This document shows, piece by piece, positions 1-7,595 of a DNA stretch of 17,677 nucleotides. The stretch's first letter is position 1, and every line of letters begins with the position of its first letter. This stretch comes from Chitinophagaceae bacterium (GTDB taxonomy: Bacteria; Bacteroidota; Bacteroidia; Chitinophagales; Chitinophagaceae). Below the pieces are notes generated by a model. It searched no databases. It was not told where the DNA came from and saw only the letters and a list, made by a program, of their open reading frames with translations. The stretch spans positions 1 to 17,677 of the forward strand of contig CANHSD010000031.1 in NCBI GenBank assembly GCA_947463105.1. Direction: 5' to 3'. The translations under genes were made by a program, and so were the position numbers.

Positions 1-51
1 ACAGTCAACGGTTTTCAAGACCGCCGCATTCGACCGCTCTGCCATCTCTCC
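1..51 (-). tRNA. tRNA-Ser (anticodon UGA), partial at the window edge
   Basis: Read on the minus strand, the 5' end at 51 starts with acceptor strand GGAGAGA, then a D-arm (GCAGAGCGGTCGAATGC) and an anticodon stem GCGGT/ACCGT enclosing the loop CTTGAAA. The anticodon is therefore TGA, which reads UCA serine codons. The extended variable arm, T-arm and 3' acceptor strand lie beyond the start of the window, so the gene is cut by the window and not broken. The sequence is typical of a bacterial type II serine tRNA. Confidence 0.93.
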
Positions 52-55
52 GGCG

Positions 56-63
56 CAAAAGTA
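56..63 (-). promoter_or_regulatory. Candidate -7 element of the tRNA-Ser promoter
   Basis: On the minus strand the 8-mer TACTTTTG matches the Bacteroidota -7 consensus TAnnTTTG exactly and ends four bases before the mature 5' end of the tRNA. I see no convincing TTTG -33 element at the usual spacing. The short distance implies a primary transcript that begins at or almost at the mature tRNA end. Confidence 0.45.
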
Positions 64-130
64 AAACATCGAACCCGAATTATAAAGAAATCATCAAAAA
101 AACATCTAAAAACTCCTCAGTGCAGTTTAA

Positions 131-138
131 TAACTTTG
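131..138 (+). promoter_or_regulatory. Candidate -7 element of the ABC exporter promoter
   Basis: TAACTTTG matches TAnnTTTG exactly and lies seven bases before the ATG at 146. No clear -33 TTTG is seen upstream. If used, the mRNA would have almost no 5' leader. The match could be chance in this AT-rich 94-base gap between the tRNA and the exporter gene. Confidence 0.4.
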
Positions 139-145
139 TAATCAG

Positions 146-1969
146 ATGAAGGAACTCAAACAACTAAATAAATATTTCTGGAAATACCGGTGGAGACTCA
201 TGCTTGGGTTCATCTTTATTTTATTGTCCAACTATTTTGGCATCCTGGCACCGCAAATGACAGGCTTTGTGGTAGATGAAGTACAACGGGCAATCAACCC
301 TTTGGCCATGCCTTCAGAAAAAGTCTTTTTTGATCCATTGGTCAGGTGGTGTATTGGCATATTCAAAAACGCTGGGCTTGAATTTTCACAATTGGTGATG
401 GCCTGCGGATTGGTCTTGCTTGCATTGGCATTGATCAGGGGTTTTTTCATGTTCTTGATGCGCCAGACCATCATCGTCATGAGCCGCCACATTGAGTTTG
501 ACCAGAAAAATGAAGTCTATGCACATTACCAGCAACTGGATGCACAGTTTTATAAAGTGAACAGTACAGGCGACCTCATGAGCCGCATGTCAGAGGACGT
601 ATCAAGGGTAAGGATGTATACAGGTCCGGCATTGATGTACCTGATCAATCTCACCATACTGATAGCGATCAGTTTATTCTACATGTTCAAGAAAAACGCT
701 CTCTTGTCTGTATATGTTCTTTCACCATTGCCATTGTTGGCTTTTACCATGTATTATGTAAATAGCTACATCAACAAGAAAAGTGAGAAAATACAAGCCC
801 AATTGAGCACATTAACCAGTTTGGCGCAGCAATCCTATTCTGGCATCAGGGTAATCAAATCCTATAACCAGGAGAAGTCATCCCTGGGTTTTTTCGACGC
901 TGAAAGCGAAGACTATAGGAAAAGTGGAATGGCACTCTCTACCATGGAAGCGATTTATTTTCCGGCCATTGGCTTGCTGATTGGATTGAGTACGCTGCTG
1001 ACCATTTATATGGGAAGCGTCTATCAACTGGAACACCGCATCAGTGCCGGAACCATCGCGGAGTTTGTGGTTTATATCAACATGCTTACATTTCCTGTTT
1101 CTGCAATTGGATGGGTCGTGTCTAACACCCAAAGAGCAGCGGCTTCCCAGAAACGGATCGATGAATTCCTTCAAATCAAATCCAACATCATTGAAGTCAA
1201 GAATGCTGAAAAGCTTGGCCATATTGATCTACTGGAGTTTGATGCGGTGAATTTCACGTTTCCTCATACCGGAATTAAAGCAGTCAACAATTTTAGCCTC
1301 AGCATAAATCGCGGAGAAAAGATTGCATTGATCGGCAAGACCGGTTGTGGCAAGTCCACGGTAGCACAACTATTGATCAGGATGTTTGACCCCCAGAATG
1401 GCCAGATCAGGGTGAATGGAACAAATATAAAATCGCTCAATCTGGATTCGCTGAGAAAATTGGTCAGTTATGTCCCACAGGATGTTTTTCTATTCAGCGA
1501 TTCCATCCACCATAACATCAATTTCAGTTCCGGTGAGGAGGATATTTCCAAGGCAAAAAATGCTGCCGAAAACGCGGTGATTTTGGAGGAGGTTGAAGCA
1601 TTGCCCAATGGATTTGAGACGATGATAGGGGAACGAGGCGTTACGCTTTCTGGCGGGCAGAAACAGCGTATATCCATAGCCAGAGCGCTTTCCAAGGAAA
1701 ACGACTTGCTGATATTTGATGATTGTCTCAGTGCTGTAGATGCCAATACAGAGCATAAAATTGCATCAAACCTTAACCACTATTTGATGGATAAAACGGC
1801 CATCATCATCACCCATAGGATTTTCCCTTCCTTTGTTTTTGATCAAATCATTGTCATGGAGGATGGAATGATCATAGAAAAAGGCACCCATGAAGCATTG
1901 GTCAAAGCCAACGGGTATTATGCCCAATTATTGAGAACCCAGCAAATGGACACTGGTATCTCCCAATGA
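146..1969 (+). CDS. ABC exporter, fused permease-ATPase, MdlA/BmrC-like
   Basis: A half-transporter of 607 aa with an N-terminal six-helix membrane domain (about 15-325) and a C-terminal nucleotide-binding domain (about 360-595), expected in the inner membrane exporting a lipid, drug or peptide. Visible motifs are Walker A GKTGCGKST (397-405), the Q-loop Gln445, signature LSGGQ (501-505), Walker B ending in Asp525, D-loop SAVD and the H-loop His557. The residue after Walker B, normally the catalytic Glu, is Asp526 (FDDCLSAVD). That pattern is known from MdlA and BmrC/YheI, members of exporters that pair with a second half carrying a normal site. No partner gene lies next to it: a tRNA is upstream and an unrelated DUF3276 gene downstream. 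It could also work as a homodimer with slow hydrolysis. The substrate cannot be told from sequence. Confidence 0.93.
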   Translation: MKELKQLNKYFWKYRWRLMLGFIFILLSNYFGILAPQMTGFVVDEVQRAINPLAMPSEKVFFDPLVRWCIGIFKNAGLEFSQLVMACGLVLLALALIRGFFMFLMRQTIIVMSRHIEFDQKNEVYAHYQQLDAQFYKVNSTGDLMSRMSEDVSRVRMYTGPALMYLINLTILIAISLFYMFKKNALLSVYVLSPLPLLAFTMYYVNSYINKKSEKIQAQLSTLTSLAQQSYSGIRVIKSYNQEKSSLGFFDAESEDYRKSGMALSTMEAIYFPAIGLLIGLSTLLTIYMGSVYQLEHRISAGTIAEFVVYINMLTFPVSAIGWVVSNTQRAAASQKRIDEFLQIKSNIIEVKNAEKLGHIDLLEFDAVNFTFPHTGIKAVNNFSLSINRGEKIALIGKTGCGKSTVAQLLIRMFDPQNGQIRVNGTNIKSLNLDSLRKLVSYVPQDVFLFSDSIHHNINFSSGEEDISKAKNAAENAVILEEVEALPNGFETMIGERGVTLSGGQKQRISIARALSKENDLLIFDDCLSAVDANTEHKIASNLNHYLMDKTAIIITHRIFPSFVFDQIIVMEDGMIIEKGTHEALVKANGYYAQLLRTQQMDTGISQ

Positions 1970-2016
1970 CAGGCTTTTGGGCGATAAAAAACAGTTCTAA
2001 AAAAGCAATACTAAAT

Positions 2017-2046
2017 TTTGACAATTCCAAAACAATGCTATCTTTA
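2017..2046 (+). promoter_or_regulatory. Likely promoter of the DUF3276 gene
   Basis: A -33 element TTTG (2017-2020) is separated by 18 bases from TATCTTTA (2039-2046), one base away from the Bacteroidota consensus TAnnTTTG. Transcription would begin near 2052 and give a leader of about 33 nt before the GTG at 2085. It lies in the 115-base gap after the ABC gene, where nothing else is visible. Confidence 0.5.
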
Positions 2047-2084
2047 TGGGGACCAACTGATTGCTATAACCAAAATCTTCAATT

Positions 2085-2588
2085 GTGGCCTACGACAACA
2101 ACGAAAAAAGAATGGACAGCGTTTACAGCAAACGCATAAGGGCAGGCAAAAGAAGGACCTATTTCTTCGATGTCAGAACTACCCGTGGTAATGATTATTA
2201 CCTGACCATTACAGAAAGCAGAAAGCGTTTCAATGATGATGGTTATGACCGTCACAAGATTTTTCTCTACAAAGAAGACTTCAATAAATTTTTGAAAGCA
2301 TTGAATGAAGCTGTGGATCATGTCAAAACCGAATTGATGCCTGATTTTGATTTCGATGCATTCAACCATGAATATGATGAGGAAGGTGGCGAAGGCGGAG
2401 AAGGCGGTTACAGCGGTGGGTATTCACAACCAGTTGCTGCTCCAGTTGTTGCTGTTGAAACCATTGCATCACCTGTTGATGAAGCTCCAATTGCGGAACC
2501 CGAAGCTGATTCAGCATCTTCAACCTCTTCAACTCCTTCAACCTTTGAAGGTGACAATGGCTCCTCAGAAGAAGTTGACAAATGGTAA
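2085..2588 (+). CDS. PUR-alpha-like DNA/RNA-binding protein (DUF3276)
   Basis: A 167-aa cytoplasmic protein. Residues about 12-92 form the conserved DUF3276 core (RRTYFFDV, YYLTITES, FNDDGYDRHKIFLYKEDF), the single-repeat bacterial form of the PUR fold that binds single-stranded nucleic acid, as BpuR of Borrelia does. The rest is a low-complexity tail: acidic and glycine-rich (GGEGGEGGYSGGY), then Ala/Pro/Glu-rich, then a Ser/Thr stretch. The start is GTG at 2085 because the peptide beginning MAYDNNEK fits the family start; the first ATG in frame is at 2112 and would remove nine residues. There is no Shine-Dalgarno sequence, as is usual in this phylum. It has its own promoter and terminator, so it is probably monocistronic. 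The Ser/Thr part of the tail is encoded by a 9-bp-period repeat also seen near gene ends elsewhere in the window. The molecular target is unknown. Confidence 0.88.
   Translation: MAYDNNEKRMDSVYSKRIRAGKRRTYFFDVRTTRGNDYYLTITESRKRFNDDGYDRHKIFLYKEDFNKFLKALNEAVDHVKTELMPDFDFDAFNHEYDEEGGEGGEGGYSGGYSQPVAAPVVAVETIASPVDEAPIAEPEADSASSTSSTPSTFEGDNGSSEEVDKW
2515..2548. repeat. CTTCAACY 9-bp-period repeat within the DUF3276 tail
   Basis: Three consecutive 9-bp units of the form nCTTCAACY encode Ser-Thr residues of the protein tail. The 26 bases from 2521 match the copy at 14315-14340 at 23 positions, although that copy is at a gene end and intergenic. The repeat keeps the reading frame. Confidence 0.5.
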
Positions 2589-2610
2589 GATGTTAACTTT
2601 AAATATATTC

Positions 2611-2640
2611 AAGGGTGGAATTTTCCACCCTTTTGTTTTT
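2611..2640 (+). terminator. Rho-independent terminator after the DUF3276 gene
   Basis: A perfect 10-bp inverted repeat, AAGGGTGGAA (2611-2620) and TTCCACCCTT (2623-2632), is followed by a T-rich run (TTGTTTTT). It lies 22 bases after the stop codon and should separate this gene from the GH27 gene, whose ATG follows at 2661. Confidence 0.88.
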
Positions 2641-2660
2641 GTATTAAATCTCCATTCATC

Positions 2661-4673
2661 ATGAAGTTTTCAGCATTGTTTTTTACAGTTGTATTCATCT
2701 TAAGCCAAAGTCCTAAGGCGCAAAACACAAAAACACTTTTTTTTGACGACCTGCCCTTGCAGACCTATTCAGAAGGTATCAGACCTGTATCCACCAAGTC
2801 TAATTACTGGAAGAATACCATCAAAATCAATGGTGTTCCCTTCAGCAGGGGTTTTGGGGCACAATCTCCTGCAGTGCTTTCATTCATGCTGGATGGCAAC
2901 GTCAAAAGGTTTTCTGCCGAAGTGGGTGTTGATGATTCTTCCAATACTGCCATACCACTTACGTTTTATGTGCTGGCAGACCAAAAGGTCTTGTTTCAGA
3001 GCAAACCCATGCATGTTGGGGATGCTGCAGTCAGCATAGATCTTGACCTGACAGGAGTAAAGCAACTTGGACTGTTGATTACTGATACGGTAGGTGGATT
3101 GGGCAATAAAAGAACAAACGGCAACTGGGCCAATGCCAGGTTGATGATCAATGAAGGCTTTACTCCCGGGTATATTCCCAATAAAGATCCTCAAATTATC
3201 CTGACGCCAGCGCAAAAAAATACGCCACAAATCAATACCGCCAATGTTTTTGGGGCACGCCCAGGAAATCCGTTTCTGTTAAAGGTGGCCACAACTGGCC
3301 AGCGGCCCATGCAATTCAGTGCCGTCAATTTACCTACAGGATTAAAGATCTCCGCTGAAACAGGCATCATCACCGGAACTGTGAAACAGCGGGGGAATTA
3401 TGAGGTAATCCTAAAAGCAAAAAATAAGCTCGGTGAGTCCACTAAAAAATTGATCATTAAAATTGGTGACACCATCGCGCTTACGCCTCCCATTGGCTGG
3501 AATGGATGGAACTCCTGGGAAGCTGAGATTGACCAAGAAAAGGTTTTGGCATCGGCCAATGCGATGGTAAAAACTGGATTGGCTGATCATGGATGGACGT
3601 ATATCAATGTGGATGATGCATGGATGGGCAAACGAGGGGGACCCGATACGGCATTGCAACCCAACGATAAGTTTCCTGATCTAAAGGGCATGATTGATCA
3701 GATCCATAGTATGGGATTAAAGGCAGGTTTGTATTCAACACCTTATATCGCCAGTTATGGTGGATATGTAGGCGCTTCATCTGATTATCCTACAGGAGGT
3801 GAAACACATGAACTTTTCAAGCCCTATCGTCAGCCATACAGCCGCATTGGCAAGTACAAGTTTGAACCCAATGATGCCCGGCAGATGGCTGCCTGGGGAG
3901 TGGATTTCCTCAAATATGACTGGCGAATAGACGTAGCATCTACAGAACGCATGTCTACTGCCCTTAAAAACTCCGGCAGGGATATTGTATTGAGCCTTTC
4001 CAACAATGCACCTTTTGAAAAGGTCACTGATTGGGTGAGGTTGTCCAACATGTACCGGACTGGTCCAGACATAAAGGACAGCTGGACCAGTTTATTCAAT
4101 ACCGCTTTTGTATTAGACAAATGGTCGCCATACACAGGCCCGGGACATTGGGGTGATGCAGACATGATGATACTTGGTGATGTTTCCATCGGCCCGGTAA
4201 TGCACCCAACCCGACTTACCCCAAATGAACAGTATAGCCATGTGAGCATATTCAGTTTGATCGCATCTCCTATGTTGATCGGTTGTCCGATTGAGCGATT
4301 GGATCCATTTACCCTGAACCTGCTATCCAATGACGAGGTCATTGCCATTAACCAGGATCCCCTTGGCAAGGCTGCACGTTTGATTTTAGAGAAGGATGGG
4401 TTTCAGGTATGGAAAAGGGAATTGGAGAATGGTGATTATGCTCTTGGAATCTTCAATATTGGCGGTTATGGAAAAACACCTCAATCTTTTTTTAGGTGGG
4501 GCAATGAACAACCCAAAACTTTTACATTGAATTTTAATGCAATTGGGTTGGTTGGCAATTTCAAGGTCAGGGATGTTTGGCGCCAAAAAGATCTGGGGGC
4601 TTTCAAAGGCAGTATATCAACGCTCATTCCTCATCATGGGGTGATGATGTTTCGCTTGAAAAAGAACAAATAA
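2661..4673 (+). CDS. Secreted GH27 alpha-galactosidase-like glycosidase with NPCBM and Ig-like domains
   Basis: 670 aa with a signal peptide (about 1-20, cleavage near PKA-QN), an NPCBM sugar-binding domain (about 25-165), a He_PIG-type Ig-like domain (about 190-270) and a GH27 TIM barrel with C-terminal beta-sandwich (about 274-670). Barrel marks are GWNGWNSW, Asp318/Asp319 of the VDDAW strand, the nucleophile Asp420 in LKYDW, Arg466 and acid/base Asp470 in RTGPDI, then GHWGDADMM and INQDPLG. It should release terminal alpha-linked galactose or a related sugar in the periplasm or outside the cell. The cysteine that usually follows the nucleophile (YDNC) is missing (YDWR), and the usual LCxWG segment reads LSNNA, so the substrate may differ from plain alpha-galactosides. 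No SusC/SusD, transporter or regulator is adjacent, and I see no promoter in the 20 bases after the upstream terminator. Confidence 0.9.
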   Translation: MKFSALFFTVVFILSQSPKAQNTKTLFFDDLPLQTYSEGIRPVSTKSNYWKNTIKINGVPFSRGFGAQSPAVLSFMLDGNVKRFSAEVGVDDSSNTAIPLTFYVLADQKVLFQSKPMHVGDAAVSIDLDLTGVKQLGLLITDTVGGLGNKRTNGNWANARLMINEGFTPGYIPNKDPQIILTPAQKNTPQINTANVFGARPGNPFLLKVATTGQRPMQFSAVNLPTGLKISAETGIITGTVKQRGNYEVILKAKNKLGESTKKLIIKIGDTIALTPPIGWNGWNSWEAEIDQEKVLASANAMVKTGLADHGWTYINVDDAWMGKRGGPDTALQPNDKFPDLKGMIDQIHSMGLKAGLYSTPYIASYGGYVGASSDYPTGGETHELFKPYRQPYSRIGKYKFEPNDARQMAAWGVDFLKYDWRIDVASTERMSTALKNSGRDIVLSLSNNAPFEKVTDWVRLSNMYRTGPDIKDSWTSLFNTAFVLDKWSPYTGPGHWGDADMMILGDVSIGPVMHPTRLTPNEQYSHVSIFSLIASPMLIGCPIERLDPFTLNLLSNDEVIAINQDPLGKAARLILEKDGFQVWKRELENGDYALGIFNIGGYGKTPQSFFRWGNEQPKTFTLNFNAIGLVGNFKVRDVWRQKDLGAFKGSISTLIPHHGVMMFRLKKNK

Positions 4674-4693
4674 AAACAACATCCCCTAAACAT

Positions 4694-4710
4694 CTCAACC
4701 CCTCAACCCC
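4694..4710. repeat. Short CTCAACCCC direct repeat at the end of pgi
   Basis: CTCAACCCC followed directly by TCAACCCC spans the pgi stop codon (4695-4697) and its last codons. It resembles the CTCAACCCCTTCAAC part of the copy near 14313. It is short, so common origin is uncertain. Confidence 0.35.
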
Positions 4711-6344
4711 AAAAAAGCATTCATCAACCCTGTTGTCGAACTGTCATGTCCTTCAATTTGCTTTGATCCATCCAGTTGTGGTAAAATCTTATTGGCCAAT
4801 TGCTTGCCCAATTCAACACCCCACTGGTCAAAACTGTAAATGTTCCAGATAACTCCTTGGACAAAAATTTTGTGTTCATAGGCTGCAATGAGTTTACCCA
4901 GCTCAAATGGATTGATTTTCTTTACCAGGAACGAATTGGTGGGCTTGTTTCCTTCAAATACCTTGAAGGGTACCAATGCCTTTCTTTCCTCTTCAGAAAA
5001 TTGCTGAAGTTCAGCAGCAGCCTCTTCAGCAGTTTTACCATTCATCAAAGCTTCTGTCTGTGCAAAGAAATTGGTCATCAATTTGAGGTGATGGTCGCCA
5101 ATAGGGTTGTGGCTGACGGCAGGCGCGATAAAATCACATGGGATCATTAGCGTTCCCTGATGAATCAACTGATAAAACGCATGTTGTCCATTGGTGCCTG
5201 GCTCTCCCCAAATTACTGGACCAGAGGCATAATCAAGTGTTTCTCTGTTCCTGTCTACCCGCTTGCCATTGCTCTCCATGTTTCCTTGTTGGAAATAGGC
5301 AGCAAAACGGTGCATATACTGGTCATAGGGAAGAATGGCCTCGGTTTGAACGCCAAAAAAATTGACATACCATAGACCGATCATGGCCATTTTCACTGGT
5401 ATGTTTTCTTCAAAAGTATTGTTGCTGAAATGTTCATCCATTTGATGAGCACCTTTCAGCAATGCTTCAAAATGCTCATAGCCGATGGTCAGGGCAATCG
5501 AAAGTCCAATGGCACTCCAAAGGCTGTACCTGCCTCCGACCCAATCCCAGAATTCGAACATGTTTTCTTTGTCAATGCCAAATGCTACCACGGCTTTTTC
5601 ATTGGTTGACAGGGCAACGAAATGCTTGGCAACATGGGCTGTATCACCGGATTGTTGTATGAACCAATCCCTTGCCGTATGTGCATTCGTCATCGTTTCT
5701 TGTGTAGTGAAAGTTTTGGAAGCAACTAAAAACAAGGTTTCATCAGCACTTATAACTTTTAGACATTCAGCAATATGTGTTCCATCAACATTAGATACAA
5801 AATGGACTTGCATGCCATCAACCCAATAAGGCTTGAGCGCTTCTGTTACCATCACAGGGCCAAGATCGCTGCCCCCAATACCTATGTTGACAATTTGTTT
5901 GATGGGCTTGCCGGTATATCCTTTCCATTCTCCCCCATGAATTTTACTACACAAAGTTTTCATTTGTGCGAGAACAGCCTTCACTTTGGGCATCACATCT
6001 TCACCATCAGTAAAAACTGCTGCTCCTGAAAAATTTCTCAATGCTGTATGCAAAACTGCACGGTTTTCTGTCCGGTTGATTTTCTCCCCTTCAAACATGG
6101 CACGTATTGCATCCTTCAAGCCACATTCACCAGTCAGTTCATTCAGCAAGGCCAGCGTTTCGGTTGTGATGATGTTCTTGGAATAATCAAAAAGAAGGTC
6201 TCCCTCTGTTTGTGAGAATCTGTTGAAACGGTTTGGGTCTTGTTTGAAAAGTTCTCGCATGTGGACCTGCTTCATTTTCTCTGCATGTGCTTGAAGTTTT
6301 TTCCAGGCCTGGGTTTTTGTAGGATTGATGGTAGGGAAGGGCAT
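4695..6344 (-). CDS. pgi: Glucose-6-phosphate isomerase
   Basis: A cytoplasmic enzyme of 549 aa that interconverts glucose 6-phosphate and fructose 6-phosphate in glycolysis and gluconeogenesis. The length equals that of the usual long bacterial form. Family marks are NIGIGGSDLGP (phosphate binding), GGRYSLWSAIGL, the catalytic base Glu357 in GNMESNGK, His395 in LIHQGT, and Lys514 in the C-terminal signature (YSFDQWGVELGKQLA). All the expected active-site residues are present. The ATG at 6344-6342 overlaps the stop of the threonine aldolase gene by one base (TAATG), so the two are probably translated from one message by coupling. It converges with the GH27 gene, 21 bases away, with no obvious hairpin between them. 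Confidence 0.97.
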   Translation of the reverse strand: MPFPTINPTKTQAWKKLQAHAEKMKQVHMRELFKQDPNRFNRFSQTEGDLLFDYSKNIITTETLALLNELTGECGLKDAIRAMFEGEKINRTENRAVLHTALRNFSGAAVFTDGEDVMPKVKAVLAQMKTLCSKIHGGEWKGYTGKPIKQIVNIGIGGSDLGPVMVTEALKPYWVDGMQVHFVSNVDGTHIAECLKVISADETLFLVASKTFTTQETMTNAHTARDWFIQQSGDTAHVAKHFVALSTNEKAVVAFGIDKENMFEFWDWVGGRYSLWSAIGLSIALTIGYEHFEALLKGAHQMDEHFSNNTFEENIPVKMAMIGLWYVNFFGVQTEAILPYDQYMHRFAAYFQQGNMESNGKRVDRNRETLDYASGPVIWGEPGTNGQHAFYQLIHQGTLMIPCDFIAPAVSHNPIGDHHLKLMTNFFAQTEALMNGKTAEEAAAELQQFSEEERKALVPFKVFEGNKPTNSFLVKKINPFELGKLIAAYEHKIFVQGVIWNIYSFDQWGVELGKQLANKILPQLDGSKQIEGHDSSTTGLMNAFLGLRG

Positions 6345-7366
6345 TAGTTGTATTGTTTTAAACTGTCATCTAGTTGATTGATCATGTCTGCATGAATGTC
6401 CAGGTGGGTAACCATCCTGAAGCGGGTGGGGGAGATGGCAAAAAACAAAACTCCTTTATTGCTCATGCTGGAGATGAATGCCGATAGGTTGAAACCTGGC
6501 ATACATTCTGCAATGACAATATTGGTTTCTACCGGCACAACTTCCTTCACAAAGGATTTTTCCTTGAGTATTGCCTCAATGGCCTTGGCATGTGCATGAT
6601 CTGTACTCAATCGGTCAATATTATGCTGCAATGCATAGAATCCTGCTGCTGCCAAACTGCCAACCTGCCTCATTCCGCCTCCAAATACTTTTCTGATGCG
6701 CCTGGCTTTTTTGATAAAACCATCATCTCCTAGCAAAAGACTGCCAACCGGAGCGCCCAGTCCCTTGCTCAGACAAATAGAAATGGTGTCAAAGGCTTCA
6801 CCATATTGCAAGGCTGTTTCTCCCTTGGCAACCAACGCATTGAATAACCTTGCTCCATCAATGTGAAAAGAAAGGCCATGTTGTCGGGCAACATTACCAA
6901 TTTCCAGTATATCATTGAACGCATAACAGCTTCCGCCGCCACGGTTGGCAGTATTTTCCAACACCACAAGCCTGGAAACTGGTTTATGGATATCGTCAGG
7001 ATTGTGAATGGATGATTCCACCATGGAGGCGGTAATCCTGCCGCGGTCACCTTGTAGCAATTTAACTGATGCACCCGAGTTGGAGGCTATTCCGCCCCCT
7101 TCATATTGATATACATGCGAAAGTTCGTCACAAATGACCTCATCTCCAGGTTGTGTATGACACCTGATTGCAATTTGATTGGTCATGGTGCCACTAGGAC
7201 AAAAAAGGGCTTTTTCCTTTCCAAACATTCCTGCTGCGAAAGACTCCAAGGCATTGATAGAAGGGTCTTCCTGGAAAACATCATCCCCAACCGGCGCTTG
7301 ATGCATTGCGTCGAGCATGTCTTTTGAGGGCTTGGTGACGGTATCAGATCTTAAATCTATGGTCAT
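6344..7366 (-). CDS. ltaE: Low-specificity L-threonine aldolase (PLP enzyme)
   Basis: 340 aa, fold-type I PLP enzyme of the beta-eliminating lyase/threonine aldolase family, cytoplasmic. It splits L-threonine or L-allo-threonine to glycine and acetaldehyde. The N-terminal signature DLRSDTVTKPS is present, followed by VGDDVFQEDPS, the PLP-ring aspartate Asp170 in HIDGARLFNA, and the Schiff-base Lys201 in LSKGLGAPVGS. The glycine-rich loop FGGGMRQVG follows. The length is close to the E. coli enzyme. It is the first gene of a pair with pgi (one-base TAATG overlap). A candidate -7 element lies four bases before the ATG. The stereospecificity (L-allo or both isomers) cannot be read from sequence, and the symbol rests on family resemblance. 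Confidence 0.92.
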   Translation of the reverse strand: MTIDLRSDTVTKPSKDMLDAMHQAPVGDDVFQEDPSINALESFAAGMFGKEKALFCPSGTMTNQIAIRCHTQPGDEVICDELSHVYQYEGGGIASNSGASVKLLQGDRGRITASMVESSIHNPDDIHKPVSRLVVLENTANRGGGSCYAFNDILEIGNVARQHGLSFHIDGARLFNALVAKGETALQYGEAFDTISICLSKGLGAPVGSLLLGDDGFIKKARRIRKVFGGGMRQVGSLAAAGFYALQHNIDRLSTDHAHAKAIEAILKEKSFVKEVVPVETNIVIAECMPGFNLSAFISSMSNKGVLFFAISPTRFRMVTHLDIHADMINQLDDSLKQYN

Positions 7367-7370
7367 GTGG

Positions 7371-7378
7371 CAAAATTA
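7371..7378 (-). promoter_or_regulatory. Candidate -7 element of the ltaE-pgi promoter
   Basis: On the minus strand TAATTTTG matches TAnnTTTG exactly and ends four bases before the ltaE ATG at 7366. This is the same spacing as between the tRNA-Ser element and its tRNA. No good -33 element is visible. If used, the transcript would start at or near the A of the ATG. Confidence 0.4.
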
Positions 7379-7495
7379 ATTCAACAAAACCGGTTAAATC
7401 CTATTGTTTTCAAGTTTTGGCCAACATATTTTATTGATTTTCATAAAAAAATGGCATTTTTTGTTCAATGCCTATGATTTGTGGAAAATGAATTT

Positions 7496-7503
7496 TAATT
7501 TTG
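7496..7503 (+). promoter_or_regulatory. Candidate -7 element of the rpoD promoter
   Basis: TAATTTTG matches TAnnTTTG exactly. The nearest upstream TTTG (7478-7481) is only 14 bases away, which is shorter than usual, so the -33 element is unsure. The 229-base gap between ltaE and rpoD (7367-7595) holds this element and the divergent ltaE element. The leader before the rpoD ATG would be close to 90 nt; I see no strong hairpin or known riboswitch in it. Confidence 0.4.
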
Positions 7504-7595
7504 CAAATAGTACCGTAGCCTTTTAAAAATAACACAGCATTGGCAACCCGCCATATCAGCTCACCCGTCTTTTGAAGACAGATCCAAATTCTACC

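Noticed and set aside
2385..2435. Glycine/glutamate-rich stretch considered as a frameshift or separate short gene
   Set aside because: The frame continues without break to the stop before a good terminator, and low-complexity tails are plausible on DUF3276 proteins.
3830..4369. 179-aa open frame on the minus strand within the GH27 gene
   Set aside because: It lies entirely opposite catalytic-domain codons of GH27 and shows no recognisable motif.
4674..4694. Possible terminator between the convergent GH27 and pgi genes
   Set aside because: No inverted repeat with a T-run was found on either strand in this short gap; the same holds for 10446-10463 between trxB and nhaD.
7572..7595. TTG start giving rpoD eight extra residues
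   Set aside because: Family members begin at MRQLKI, which corresponds to the ATG at 7596; the added residues have no likeness to known sigma factors.
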